A stretch of 64,000 bases of DNA from Bacteroidaceae bacterium. GTDB taxonomy: Bacteria; Bacteroidota; Bacteroidia; Bacteroidales; Bacteroidaceae. The stretch covers positions 1-64,000 of the forward strand of contig JAGAQY010000024.1 in the NCBI GenBank assembly GCA_017622495.1, in the 5' to 3' direction. Each line of letters begins with the position of its first letter. The stretch's first letter is position 1. The notes under the pieces were generated by a model, which was not told the origin of the DNA, did not search any database, and saw only the letters and a program-made list of their open reading frames with translations. A program made the position numbers and the translations under genes. Positions 1 through 7,875 of this stretch are shown piece after piece.

Positions 1-230
1 GGTAAAAGTTGTTTTGACAAATGTTTTCTCCAATCAATCCCTTTCTGTTTTAAGAACTTATATAATCCATGTTTTTTAAAGATATTTCCAACAAGTTCTT
101 CGTTATAAAAAATATCCATATCTTTAACTACATATCCTTTTTGACCATTCAGGAAAGTAGTTAAATCAACTTTCGCTTCATATATAAGTCCGGTTTTAGT
201 ATTTCCACCTCCAATACCTCCACGTATCAT
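1..230 (-). CDS. Partial gene downstream of DpnII-like nuclease, possible second restriction nuclease
   Basis: Only the first 76 or so codons are inside the window; the gene runs off the left edge. Its ATG overlaps the TGA of the DpnII-like gene by four bases (ATGA), so translation is probably coupled and the gene belongs to the restriction-modification operon. The protein starts with a glycine-rich MIRGGIGGGNTKTGL segment and continues with a lysine-rich stretch ending near SKQLL. This beginning resembles, from memory, N-termini of some PD-(D/E)XK restriction endonucleases, but the catalytic part is not visible. It could instead be another R-M accessory protein. Confidence 0.5.
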   Translation of the reverse strand, partial: MIRGGIGGGNTKTGLIYEAKVDLTTFLNGQKGYVVKDMDIFYNEELVGNIFKKHGLYKFLKQKGIDWRKHLSKQLL

Positions 231-1069
231 AAAGTATCCTCCTTTACTTGTTTGATAAACTCATCAATAGTTGTAAGATTATAAATGTTGGGTATTGCAT
301 AAAAAGCTTCTTCCAACTTGTTCTTTGCAGACTTCCATCCAATGCCATCGGTAATCCAAACAAATTCAAAACCGTCAACAGCATTGATTTTTGGAGAAAG
401 TTCAGAATATGCACGAGATACCTCATTCAATTTTGAACCTCCACCACTATAGAAATTCACCTCCATCAGATATTTGCAACGGTTTGTCTCAACTACAAAG
501 TCAAAACGCTTTTTATCTTCGCCCAAGACCGACAATTCTGGATATTCTGTTGAATAAACCTCTTGTCGGTAAGCAACGCCTGCATTATCTAACATTGAAG
601 CAACCTGCCCTTCCATTAAATGACCGCTTCTATTTTTACGGGCATTGGTATCTAGACCTGTTTCAACACCAAATACATAGTCAACAAGATTCTTGATTTG
701 CTTATTTCTAAATACTTCATTAAGACCCGTACCATGTATATATTCAATGACTCCATCAACGCTATCGAAAAGGGAGTTTATCAGTTTAACATTTCCATCA
801 GCCATTATAGCTTTCTTCTTGTCTGATGTACGAACTGCTATTAAGATTTCCAAAATGCTGAAAACATTTCTATTCTCATCCCAAAGCCTACGAATAGCAG
901 CATCCATATCCACTTGACCAATCAAATAATTTAATTGGTTTAGCTTTATGGAAATCGATTCTACGTTATTGTTTATCTTTTCAAAGTCACAATAAAACCC
1001 AAGAGTCGTATTTGTCTCTTTCAGTTGAGACATGAACAAATCAAATTGTTCTTTGGTATGTGCGCTCAT
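227..1069 (-). CDS. Type II restriction endonuclease, DpnII/MboI family (GATC)
   Basis: The 280-residue protein matches the DpnII/MboI family, which cuts unmethylated GATC. The hallmark GVETGLDTNARKNR followed by GHLMEGQ lies at residues 134-155. A PD-(D/E)XK-like core follows, with D190 in RFDF and E203 in LMEVN, then a conserved FVWITDGIGW segment around 237-246. The length is normal for the family. The ATG at 1069 lies ten bases after the stop of the Dam-type methylase gene, so both are transcribed together, with the methylase made first. The stop codon overlaps the start of the next gene. AT-rich composition and the R-M context point to horizontal transfer. Family assignment is from recognised motifs; the cut site is inferred from family and partner. 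Confidence 0.9.
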   Translation of the reverse strand: MSAHTKEQFDLFMSQLKETNTTLGFYCDFEKINNNVESISIKLNQLNYLIGQVDMDAAIRRLWDENRNVFSILEILIAVRTSDKKKAIMADGNVKLINSLFDSVDGVIEYIHGTGLNEVFRNKQIKNLVDYVFGVETGLDTNARKNRSGHLMEGQVASMLDNAGVAYRQEVYSTEYPELSVLGEDKKRFDFVVETNRCKYLMEVNFYSGGGSKLNEVSRAYSELSPKINAVDGFEFVWITDGIGWKSAKNKLEEAFYAIPNIYNLTTIDEFIKQVKEDTL

Positions 1070-1079
1070 AAACTTATCT

Positions 1080-1985
1080 TTAGAATAAATATCTATTATG
1101 GTAATTGTTCACTACAATTTCAGTTAACTTGCCTCTCTTTGAAGCAATTGCATTTACGTTTCTTGATGCCCAAACTCGCTCAATTTTGTAATCAATAAAC
1201 AAGTCATCAAAGAAACGATCCTTTCCATCCTTACCCAAGCAATCGGAATTGCTAAGCATGAAATCCACACCAACTTCATTTAAACGGTCACAAAATAGTT
1301 TCAAACGAATTTGAGCATTATCGTTGAAATCTTCTTTGCTATAATCGTTAAAACTTGAAGTATTACTAAGAGGACGATAAGGCGGATCGAAATAGAAGAA
1401 GGTATTGTCCTTGATTTTTGCAAAGGTTTGTTCAAAATCTCCAGTCATGATTTCCACCTTTTGCAATAGCTTGCTATCCGCATAAATTGTAGCGGCATCA
1501 CATATAGTTGGTGTAGCATACTTACCAAATGGCACATTAAATTTACCGGCTTTATTTACCCGATAAAGTCCATTGAAACAGGTTCTATTAAGGAAGAAGA
1601 ATAATGTCGTATTATCTATTTCATTTAATGATTTTGAGTTGAATCGCTCACGTTGTTGAAGGAAAAACATCTTACGTTCTTCCTCTGTTCGAAGAGCATA
1701 ATAATCAGATTGAATTGCATTGAGAGACTTAATCAATTCTGTCGGATTATCCCTCACTATTTGATAGCATAATGTCAAATCTGGATTGATGTCATTTATA
1801 ACGGCTGACTTAATATTTGGATATGTCTGCAACATATAGAAGAGCATAGCTCCTCCACCTACAAAAGGTTCTATGTAAGTGACATTTTCCCTTTCTTCAA
1901 AGTCAGCTGGAAGCAATGCTTCGAGTTGTTCTATGAGCTGGCCTTTTCCTCCAACCCATTTAATGAAAGGTTTTGCTTTTGCCAT
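1080..1985 (-). CDS. dam: DNA adenine methylase (Dam / M.DpnII family, GATC)
   Basis: This is an N6-adenine DNA methyltransferase that would protect host GATC sites from the nuclease encoded downstream. The S-adenosylmethionine-binding start FIKWVGGKGQL is at residues 7-17, YIEPFVGGGAM is at 37-47, and the catalytic DPPY is at 200-203. The order of motifs is that of the alpha-group Dam family, and 301 residues is a usual length. The target-recognition region lies between the two motif blocks. It sits between an XRE-type regulator and the DpnII-like nuclease on the same strand, the classic layout of a mobile type II system. No second single-strand methylase of the DpnA kind is seen inside the window. 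Confidence 0.93.
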   Translation of the reverse strand: MAKAKPFIKWVGGKGQLIEQLEALLPADFEERENVTYIEPFVGGGAMLFYMLQTYPNIKSAVINDINPDLTLCYQIVRDNPTELIKSLNAIQSDYYALRTEEERKMFFLQQRERFNSKSLNEIDNTTLFFFLNRTCFNGLYRVNKAGKFNVPFGKYATPTICDAATIYADSKLLQKVEIMTGDFEQTFAKIKDNTFFYFDPPYRPLSNTSSFNDYSKEDFNDNAQIRLKLFCDRLNEVGVDFMLSNSDCLGKDGKDRFFDDLFIDYKIERVWASRNVNAIASKRGKLTEIVVNNYHNRYLF

Positions 1986-2013
1986 TAAATTAGAAGTTTC
2001 TGATTTATAATTA

Positions 2014-2247
2014 TTATCTATTTATAAACTCTTTGGTTGACCACAATAAATCTTTAGCATCCACCTTTAGTACCTCTGCAATTTTAAAAAGCAGTTCGAT
2101 TCCTGGTTGTGAACTATTGGTACACCATTTTGAAACAGTGGCAGGATCTTTTCCTAATTGTTCTGCCAACCATTTATTGGTACGCATCTGTTCTGCCAGT
2201 ACAACTTTGATGCGATTATAGTACTTAATATCTTTATTTCCTTCCAT
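2014..2247 (-). CDS. XRE-family helix-turn-helix regulator of the R-M operon
   Basis: This 77-residue protein is essentially a single HTH_3 domain. The pattern NKWLAEQLGKDPATVSKW is a Cro/CI-type helix-turn-helix around residues 24-41, followed by an ELLFKIAEVLKVD helix. It is the first gene of the operon, 28 bases before the methylase. Small XRE proteins in this position often act as controller proteins that delay nuclease expression in a new host; that role is inferred from position and family. The ATG at 2247 is preceded by AAAAGGAA, a plausible ribosome-binding site. The same intergenic region also serves the divergent gene that starts at 2440. Confidence 0.8.
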   Translation of the reverse strand: MEGNKDIKYYNRIKVVLAEQMRTNKWLAEQLGKDPATVSKWCTNSSQPGIELLFKIAEVLKVDAKDLLWSTKEFINR

Positions 2248-2275
2248 GATTATAGATATTCCTTTTAATGAAGAG

Positions 2276-2283
2276 CAAAAATA
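2276..2283 (-). promoter_or_regulatory. Candidate -7 box for the R-M operon
   Basis: Read on the minus strand the bases are TATTTTTG, matching the Bacteroidetes TAnnTTTG -7 consensus. It lies 29 bases upstream of the HTH gene start. No clear -33 TTTG partner was found, so confidence is limited. Confidence 0.4.
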
Positions 2284-2400
2284 AAGGATATTATTGAGAT
2301 TTAGGAAGGTTTTTTGAAGAAAATAAGCAAATAAAGTGAAAATAGAGTAAAAAAAATGGGATTTTAGCTGTTAACTAGTATGGAATACTGTATTTTGTAG

Positions 2401-2408
2401 TAAATTTG
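2401..2408 (+). promoter_or_regulatory. Candidate -7 box for the membrane-protein gene at 2440
   Basis: TAAATTTG fits the TAnnTTTG consensus and lies 31 bases upstream of the ATG at 2440. The gap between the divergent R-M operon and this gene is under 200 bases, so the two transcription units may share regulation. Confidence 0.4.
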
Positions 2409-2439
2409 CATAAAACAAAAAGAAAAAATCTATATATTT

Positions 2440-3270
2440 ATGGACAATTTGGTAGTTTATATTTTAGTGACATTACTTTCAGGTGCAATCGGTGCTGGGA
2501 TTGGTACGTATTTAGGTTCACACTTCTCAGCACAAAAACAAGAACGGAGAAATAAGGAAATACGTAATATAGCAATCAAGGCTCTGAATATCATAAAGAA
2601 ATATTCAGGAAAAGGGAACACCTACGATATGGCAGAAGCCGACTTTAACACTTCGCTAAGTGTTGCAGAGAAGAGAATTTTTATAGTGTCCCTACATAAG
2701 TTGGGAATCCCTATTTTAGCCACTTCAGAAACAAAGTTCGATATTCAGCATATTTGTTTTGAAAAAATTGTTATTGACAAGGATGAAATATTGGCTATTA
2801 TCAAACAGGTCGAATCGGGATATTGTGATAAACTATTCTACATTGACCCTGATACATATTTTACCGATAATATTCGTTTAAGTACATTACGTAGCGTGTC
2901 AAAGCGATGGGTAAAAGAAGTTTTCGCAAAAAGCAAATTGGATCTGAACACTCGTATGATAAATTATCCCAATAAATGGTTTGAGAGTTTCACTTGGGCT
3001 GAAAAACTCGGAACAGCCGTTTTCAGAGAAAGGATTGCTATTGAAGATTATTACACTAATGAAGGAAACATCAAAGAAGGAGCGACAAAAGAAATCTGTA
3101 CAGACATTGACCGTGGTTTATGGGATAGCTGTTTCTTTTGGGATATAGAAAACTACCATAGTGTAACAGCAACTAGTTCTCTGAATACGGCAATTATAAA
3201 TTTATTAAGAAATCAGAATGGGTTAACAACTACATTGCAACAAGACAAAAAGAACGGAATAGCAAATTGA
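2440..3270 (+). CDS. Unrecognised membrane-anchored protein
   Basis: I do not recognise this 276-residue protein. Residues 5-27 form a glycine-rich hydrophobic segment (LVTLLSGAIGAGIGTYLG), followed by a charged stretch of Q, E, R and K, so it looks like a single-pass protein with a large soluble cytoplasmic part. The remainder is mixed alpha/beta without a motif I can name. It stands divergently from the R-M operon and 88 bases before another unknown membrane protein on the same strand. Location in an island beside restriction-modification makes a defence or element-maintenance role possible, but this is only guilt by association. Confidence 0.7.
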   Translation: MDNLVVYILVTLLSGAIGAGIGTYLGSHFSAQKQERRNKEIRNIAIKALNIIKKYSGKGNTYDMAEADFNTSLSVAEKRIFIVSLHKLGIPILATSETKFDIQHICFEKIVIDKDEILAIIKQVESGYCDKLFYIDPDTYFTDNIRLSTLRSVSKRWVKEVFAKSKLDLNTRMINYPNKWFESFTWAEKLGTAVFRERIAIEDYYTNEGNIKEGATKEICTDIDRGLWDSCFFWDIENYHSVTATSSLNTAIINLLRNQNGLTTTLQQDKKNGIAN

Positions 3271-3358
3271 ATAACACATAATCACAATCCCTAAAAAGCC
3301 TACTAGAAAAGTAAGAAAATGGAAAACATCAAACGGGAATGTATGTTTTCAATTCCCC

Positions 3359-4600
3359 ATGCGAGAAACATTTGAACGGCCATGGATAATTATATTAGCT
3401 GCGTTTCTTGTAATTATAATATGTTGTGTTGAGTTTTGGGGATGGAATAGTTATACATTACTTACTCCGTCAATGGTCTTATTTTTTATATTTTTCCTTT
3501 GGTGGATAAATATTCCTGTAAAGAATAATGAAATTATTGTAGTGAAAACAATCCATGAAATAATGGATAATATAGTTAATGAAGATGCAAAGGCCGTTAG
3601 AAGGACAGTTATTAGAACTCTAGTAAACCATGATACGAAAGGTACTTACGGCATAGTAGAAGCAAGTTGCCTTCTTGTACTATTAGATAATGGCGAAGTA
3701 TGGGAATATCCTATAATCTATCACAAACACAACAATCAAGACACCTATTTTGAATGTGAAAGAGCCCATATCGTCAGCAATAATCAAAATCATATTCATA
3801 GGATTAATCCCCAAAAATGGAAGCGTTTCATTAATCGTCTAAAATTGTCAGAAAAAACATGTTTAGGATTGTTACTAACTACAATTTTGGTCGTAGGATT
3901 CCTTATTCTTGTAGGCTTTTATTGGATAATGAAAAATTATATTTGGCAGTCTTTATTGATATTTGTTGGTTATTTGTTTCTTTATTCTTTGATTGGATGG
4001 ATATATTTAAAGTGGCCAGTCAAAATACTAAATGCCATTAGATTTAGTATGTCAATCCCATTGGAAATTCTTATTTTTCTTTTTCGAGCAATTTCGCCAT
4101 TTTTTACAATAGTGGGAACGTATTTATTTGTAGCACTATTTACTTTTGGTGTTCCTGCGATTATTTTGACAGGACTTTCCCGATTAGGATGGATTGTTCT
4201 CAGACCTGAGACAATAACATTTATTATCTTTACCATAGGCTCCATTTTATGCTCTAATTCATATAGAAGCACCAAATGGATAATCCACCAAACTCCATTA
4301 AAAGATTGGGGTAATCATAGATACGAAGCATACAGAGAGAAACTTGCAATCTATTTGATTCATCCAAGTAATGTGATATATCTTCTGTATTTGATTTATT
4401 TTATATTTTTAGGAGTTTCTGGCTTTTTACAAATAGAGGATGGGAGTTATTTGATATCTAAAGATTTTGATGCAGCCATACTCAAGGCATTTTTAGTTTT
4501 TATGGCTTTTGCCAATATGCGAACGAAATCAAGGGAAGCAAAAGCTGATATAAAAGAATTGCTTCAACAGACGCTAAAACTGTTTGTACACGACAAGTGA
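3359..4600 (+). CDS. Unrecognised polytopic membrane protein
   Basis: This 413-residue protein has two N-terminal hydrophobic helices (about residues 9-28 and 32-51), a soluble insert of about 110 residues, then a run of further membrane helices from about 165 to 375, and a short basic C-terminal tail. I recognise no family. Upstream ATG codons at 3319 and 3343 are out of frame, so the ATG at 3359 is the likely start. It is probably co-transcribed with the gene ending at 3270. A hairpin at 4639-4674 separates it from the convergent DnaC-like gene. A two-membrane-protein module next to R-M genes is worth comparing with known defence-island families. Confidence 0.7.
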   Translation: MRETFERPWIIILAAFLVIIICCVEFWGWNSYTLLTPSMVLFFIFFLWWINIPVKNNEIIVVKTIHEIMDNIVNEDAKAVRRTVIRTLVNHDTKGTYGIVEASCLLVLLDNGEVWEYPIIYHKHNNQDTYFECERAHIVSNNQNHIHRINPQKWKRFINRLKLSEKTCLGLLLTTILVVGFLILVGFYWIMKNYIWQSLLIFVGYLFLYSLIGWIYLKWPVKILNAIRFSMSIPLEILIFLFRAISPFFTIVGTYLFVALFTFGVPAIILTGLSRLGWIVLRPETITFIIFTIGSILCSNSYRSTKWIIHQTPLKDWGNHRYEAYREKLAIYLIHPSNVIYLLYLIYFIFLGVSGFLQIEDGSYLISKDFDAAILKAFLVFMAFANMRTKSREAKADIKELLQQTLKLFVHDK

Positions 4601-4638
4601 AACAAAGGCTAAGAGAATTGCAAACATAAAAGACTAGT

Positions 4639-4674
4639 AAGTATGAGAAGTCATCTAAAATACTTCTCATACTT
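4639..4674. terminator. Bidirectional hairpin between convergent genes
   Basis: AAGTATGAGAAGT pairs exactly with ACTTCTCATACTT across a 10-base loop. It lies between the convergent membrane-protein gene and the DnaC-like gene and overlaps the last codons of the latter. The T-run is poor on both sides. Confidence 0.6.
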
Positions 4675-5277
4675 CCCCCTCAACGACTTTTCCCGAATAA
4701 TCACAACGTGCATATCAGCCCTCAAACGGTCAAAGGTACGGAGGCCGTATTTGGCTTTGATTTCTTCCATTGTCAAGTTGGTGGTGGCAATAAGTAGAGT
4801 TCCATGTTTCTCTATACCATCGACAATTTCGGAAAAGACGATGTGGGGATTACCATAATCGTAGAATGTTCCTTCAATGCCGAAATCGTCTATGGCAATG
4901 AATCGCTGACGCAAGGAACTACGATATGTCGCTTCATTGCAAAGTTCTGTTGCTTGATATCGTGAAAAAACTTTGTGCAACACCATTCGGAATATCAAAG
5001 GGATAACTTTCATGCAGATTTCGGATTTCCCGACTCCTGGTGGACCAATTAGCAATAGACCTTTTCCTTGATTGTCAGTTAGCCAATTTGCTATTTGGTC
5101 ATATTCGGCAAGCCATTCCACTTTGTGGCGCATGACTTCTTCAAGTCCAGCTATTAAAGTTTCTTTCGCATTGGGGGTTCCAAAACGAAAAGGTGTTGGT
5201 GCATAGTCATCATCATTCTTCCGTGCCTCTGAAATAGCACGTTGAAAATTTTCTCTTGTCAATCTCATCATTGCCAT
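4651..5277 (-). CDS. DnaC/IstB-like AAA+ ATPase of an integrative element
   Basis: This is a helicase-loader-type ATPase of the DnaC/IstB group, 208 residues. Walker A GPPGVGKS is at residues 78-85 and the Walker B strand FIAIDDFG at 126-133; an ATTN sensor-1 motif follows. Such proteins load the replicative helicase or assist transposases. The ATG at 5277 lies inside the end of the upstream gene (ten-base overlap), so the two are translationally linked. With the winged-helix replication protein and the excisionase-like gene upstream, it forms a compact cassette common at the ends of Bacteroidetes integrative elements. That reading is from context; the ATPase assignment rests on motifs. Confidence 0.8.
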   Translation of the reverse strand: MAMMRLTRENFQRAISEARKNDDDYAPTPFRFGTPNAKETLIAGLEEVMRHKVEWLAEYDQIANWLTDNQGKGLLLIGPPGVGKSEICMKVIPLIFRMVLHKVFSRYQATELCNEATYRSSLRQRFIAIDDFGIEGTFYDYGNPHIVFSEIVDGIEKHGTLLIATTNLTMEEIKAKYGLRTFDRLRADMHVVIIREKSLRGKYEKYFR

Positions 5278-5975
5278 TGTTCGATAGGTTTGTATTTATC
5301 TAATGAATCATCTGTAAGTATAAGCCCCTGTTGCGACGTGTTTTTACGAAGCGACATAGACGGCTTACAGTTTCCTTGTTTGCATACCCAATTAACGAAA
5401 TGCCGTTTAGCGTCTTCCTCTGTTTTACGATTGACACCACTTGCGTGAAGATAACGAAAGAATTGCGCCAACAAGGTTGCCATATCGGTTGATGATTCAG
5501 CCATATTTTTACCTGACAAATATTCTTTTACTTTTCCCTGCCATTCTATATCAATAGAAAGAACTTCTTCCAATTCTTCAATAGGAAGCATAGAGTGTTT
5601 TTCGTGCGTGCGTTGGTTTATAACTTCTTTGTCTTTATCTACTTCTTTATTATTAAGGGTCAAGTTTTCCGTCAAGTGTACAGACAAGTCCTCCGTCAAT
5701 TCAAGTAGCGAATATTTGGACGGTTGAAAGCGAGTCGTTCCATTGGTAAAACTTATCAGTTTTCTTTTTGCCAACCGTTCTCTGGCAGTAACCAATGTTT
5801 GTTTTGACATCCGAAGTCGGTTGCAAACATGAAAGGTAGGGCAAGAAAAAGGCATTTGCCAATGAAACTTGTTGCACTCGTTGACAAGAAAGGCATAAAG
5901 AGCGACTTCGCTTGCAGCAAAGGATTCGTAGTCCGCCAATCGCCAAAATTGGTTCATGTAGTCAATATACGTCAT
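5268..5975 (-). CDS. Replication-initiator-like winged-helix protein (DnaD-type)
   Basis: This 235-residue protein has an N-terminal region resembling winged-helix replication proteins of phages and conjugative elements (FHVCNRLRMSKQTLVTAR around residues 48-65), a charged linker, and a C-terminal part with FVNWVCKQGNCKPS like the C-terminal tail of DUF7833/DnaD-like proteins. It overlaps the DnaC-like gene, and such pairs act together as initiator and loader. It starts 14 bases after the stop of the excisionase-like gene. The exact family name is from memory; a role in element replication is inferred from the partner. Confidence 0.65.
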   Translation of the reverse strand: MTYIDYMNQFWRLADYESFAASEVALYAFLVNECNKFHWQMPFSCPTFHVCNRLRMSKQTLVTARERLAKRKLISFTNGTTRFQPSKYSLLELTEDLSVHLTENLTLNNKEVDKDKEVINQRTHEKHSMLPIEELEEVLSIDIEWQGKVKEYLSGKNMAESSTDMATLLAQFFRYLHASGVNRKTEEDAKRHFVNWVCKQGNCKPSMSLRKNTSQQGLILTDDSLDKYKPIEQWQ

Positions 5976-5989
5976 AAGTAGAACCTCTT

Positions 5990-6262
5990 TTATGCAAACT
6001 TTGTCAATAGTTCACGGTCAAGAATTGTATCGTCAATCTCCATCCGGCTAAAGTACAACCGGCTGGCACTTCTATGGAAGGGAAGTTGTCCCCGTTGACA
6101 TCGTTTGCGGACTGCGTCCATAGATATGCCAAGATAGTCAGCTACCTGTTTTATATTCATCACGTAGTCAGCCTTCCGTTGCAAAAGGATGGCAGCATCA
6201 TCCACTATGCGAGAGAAATTCTCTCCATTCGCTTCTTTTTGTATCTTCGTTAATGTCTTCAT
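5990..6262 (-). CDS. Excisionase-like helix-turn-helix protein
   Basis: This 90-residue protein contains a MerR-like winged-helix DNA-binding domain of the excisionase/HTH_17 type: IKQVADYLGISMDAVRKR around residues 37-54 followed by GQLPFHRSASRLYFSR, which fits the wing. Proteins of this type bend DNA at attachment sites or regulate element genes. It is the first gene of the three-gene replication cassette. The noncoding tract to its right and the change in base composition at about 6.7 kb suggest it marks the right end of an inserted element. No integrase is present in the window; one could lie left of position 1. Confidence 0.75.
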   Translation of the reverse strand: MKTLTKIQKEANGENFSRIVDDAAILLQRKADYVMNIKQVADYLGISMDAVRKRCQRGQLPFHRSASRLYFSRMEIDDTILDRELLTKFA

Positions 6263-6497
6263 ACGTTTAATTTTGAAATATTGTGTTGCGAAGTTACAGA
6301 CGAAGACACAAATGGACGAAAGTACAAAAGAAAATCAGTCTGAATTTAGGTTTTATTGTGTTTAGGCGAAAAATCATACTCTTATTTCATACTCGTAAAG
6401 AGAGAAAACGGTGATAAAAGGCGGGATTCTCAGATATTATATGTAACTTTGCCAAGTGGTTAGGAACAACATCAAAACCACATGCGAGTTAATTAAT

Positions 6498-6520
6498 GTG
6501 TTACACTTTTTGTGTTACAT
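6498..6520. repeat. GTGTTACA direct repeat, candidate recombination core
   Basis: GTGTTACAC and GTGTTACAT are separated by five T residues. The pair also reads as an imperfect inverted repeat, the form expected of tyrosine-recombinase core sites. Its place beside the excisionase-like gene and the composition change makes it a candidate attachment site. There is no second copy in the window to prove this. Confidence 0.3.
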
Positions 6521-6622
6521 CCTAATAATGAACCCTTTTATAACAGGGCATAGGGCCTTGGAAAAGAAACAGATAACGCAAGGAAATAACCGAAAGGTAC
6601 AAAACCCAAGCGAATCACAGGA

Positions 6623-6651
6623 AGGAAGTTCACACGAACTTCCTTTTTTTT
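6623..6651 (+). terminator. Rho-independent terminator
   Basis: AGGAAGTT pairs with AACTTCCT over a six-base loop and is followed by eight T residues. No coding gene precedes it on the plus strand, so it may end a short untranslated transcript starting near the TAACTTTG box at about 6445, or one crossing the element boundary. Confidence 0.65.
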
Positions 6652-6694
6652 GTAATAAATCTGCCATAGCTTATCAACATATCCAAGAAAAAAG

Positions 6695-6702
6695 TATCTT
6701 TG
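6695..6702 (+). promoter_or_regulatory. Candidate -7 box of tdh
   Basis: TATCTTTG matches the TAnnTTTG consensus and lies 52 bases upstream of the tdh ATG. The preceding terminator at 6623-6651 isolates it from upstream transcription. Confidence 0.5.
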
Positions 6703-6754
6703 CAATCAGAATATACAATCGAACCTTTTTTACCTATTAAAAAGATACACAAAA

Positions 6755-7780
6755 ATGAAAGCGTTAGTAAAGAAACAGCCCGGAAAGGGCATTTGGATGG
6801 AAGACGTTCCCATGCCTGAAGTAGGCGTGAACGATGTGCTCATCAAGATCAAGAAGACCGCCATCTGCGGCACCGACCTGCACATCTACAAGTGGGACGA
6901 GTGGAGCCAGAAGACCATTAAGACTCCTATGACCATCGGTCACGAGTATGTAGGCGTAGTAGCTGAGGTAGGACCTGGCGTGCGCAACATCAAGGTAGGC
7001 GACCGCGTCACTGGTGAGGGACATATCGCCTGCGGCCATTGTCGTAACTGCCGCCGTGGCCTGCAACACATCTGCGAGAACAGTATCGGCGTGGGTGTAA
7101 ACCGCGACGGAGCCTTTGCCGAGTACCTCTGCATTCCCGAGTCGAATGTTGTGAAGCTCGACGACCGCATCTCTGACGATATGGCCGCCATCATGGACCC
7201 CTTCGGCAACGCTACACATACCGCCCTCTCCTTCCCCCTCCTGGGCGAGGACGTGCTCATTACCGGTGCAGGCCTCATCGGCACCATGGCCACCGCCATT
7301 GCCAAGTTTGCCGGTGCCAAGAACATCGTAGTAACTGACCTCAGTGACTACCGCCTCGACATTGCCAAGAAGATGGGTGCAACATGCACCGTAAACGCCT
7401 CTAAGGGTGAGACCGTACAGGGCGCTATGGACCAACTCGGCATCCGCGGTTTCGACGTAGGTCTCGAGATGTCAGGTGCTCCCGTAGCCTTCCGCGAGAT
7501 GGTAGCCAAGATGTACAACGGCTCCAAGATTGCCCAGCTCGGTATTCTTCCCCCCACCACTACGGTTGACTGGAGTGAGATCATCTTCAAGGCCCTCACC
7601 ATCAAGGGTATCTATGGCCGCGAGATGTGGGAGACATGGTACAAGATGGAGCAGATGCTCATCTCGGGTCTCGACCTCTCACCCGTCATCACCCACCACT
7701 TCCCCATCGTCGACTTCCAGAAGGGCTTCGACGTGATGGAGTCAGGTCAGTGCGGTAAGGTAGTGCTCGAGTGGGACTAA
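6755..7780 (+). CDS. tdh: L-threonine 3-dehydrogenase
   Basis: This zinc-dependent medium-chain dehydrogenase oxidises L-threonine to 2-amino-3-oxobutyrate with NAD+ in the cytoplasm. Catalytic zinc ligands C38 (TAICGTDLH) and H63/E64 (IGHEYVG) are present, and the structural zinc site has C93, C96, C99 and C107. The nucleotide-binding GAGLIG is at 171-176. The 341-residue length is standard. The usual partner kbl (glycine C-acetyltransferase) is not adjacent here. It is monocistronic in appearance, with a promoter at 6695 and a terminator at 7804. It is the first GC-rich core gene after the island. A related sorbitol dehydrogenase is less likely given the close overall match to Tdh. Confidence 0.93.
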   Translation: MKALVKKQPGKGIWMEDVPMPEVGVNDVLIKIKKTAICGTDLHIYKWDEWSQKTIKTPMTIGHEYVGVVAEVGPGVRNIKVGDRVTGEGHIACGHCRNCRRGLQHICENSIGVGVNRDGAFAEYLCIPESNVVKLDDRISDDMAAIMDPFGNATHTALSFPLLGEDVLITGAGLIGTMATAIAKFAGAKNIVVTDLSDYRLDIAKKMGATCTVNASKGETVQGAMDQLGIRGFDVGLEMSGAPVAFREMVAKMYNGSKIAQLGILPPTTTVDWSEIIFKALTIKGIYGREMWETWYKMEQMLISGLDLSPVITHHFPIVDFQKGFDVMESGQCGKVVLEWD

Positions 7781-7803
7781 CCTAACAACTCCGATCACAC
7801 CAC

Positions 7804-7837
7804 AGGGAGGGATTTCTTCGTGAGGTCCCTCCTTCTT
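7804..7837 (+). terminator. Terminator of tdh
   Basis: AGGGAGGGA pairs with TCCCTCCT over a 13-base loop, followed by TCTTATT. It starts 24 bases after the tdh stop. Confidence 0.7.
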
Positions 7838-7875
7838 ATTCCTCACGCACTCATCCTTTCTCATCACCCACTACC

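Larger units (their letters stand above)
6263..6754. other. Noncoding boundary between island and core
   Basis: These 492 bases hold no convincing gene. A reading frame at 6456-6740 has no recognisable content. Seen here are a GTGTTACA direct repeat (6498-6520), a terminator hairpin (6623-6651), a TAACTTTG promoter-like octamer near 6445, and the probable tdh promoter at 6695. Composition shifts from AT-rich on the left to GC-rich right after this segment, so an element end may lie here. Confidence 0.6.

Noticed and set aside
6456..6740. Plus-strand frame of 94 codons before tdh
   Set aside because: It runs straight through a terminator hairpin and the tdh promoter and shows no protein-like features.
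6263..6754. tRNA gene as integration target next to the island
   Set aside because: No cloverleaf, T-loop GGTTC motif or 3' CCA could be found on either strand.
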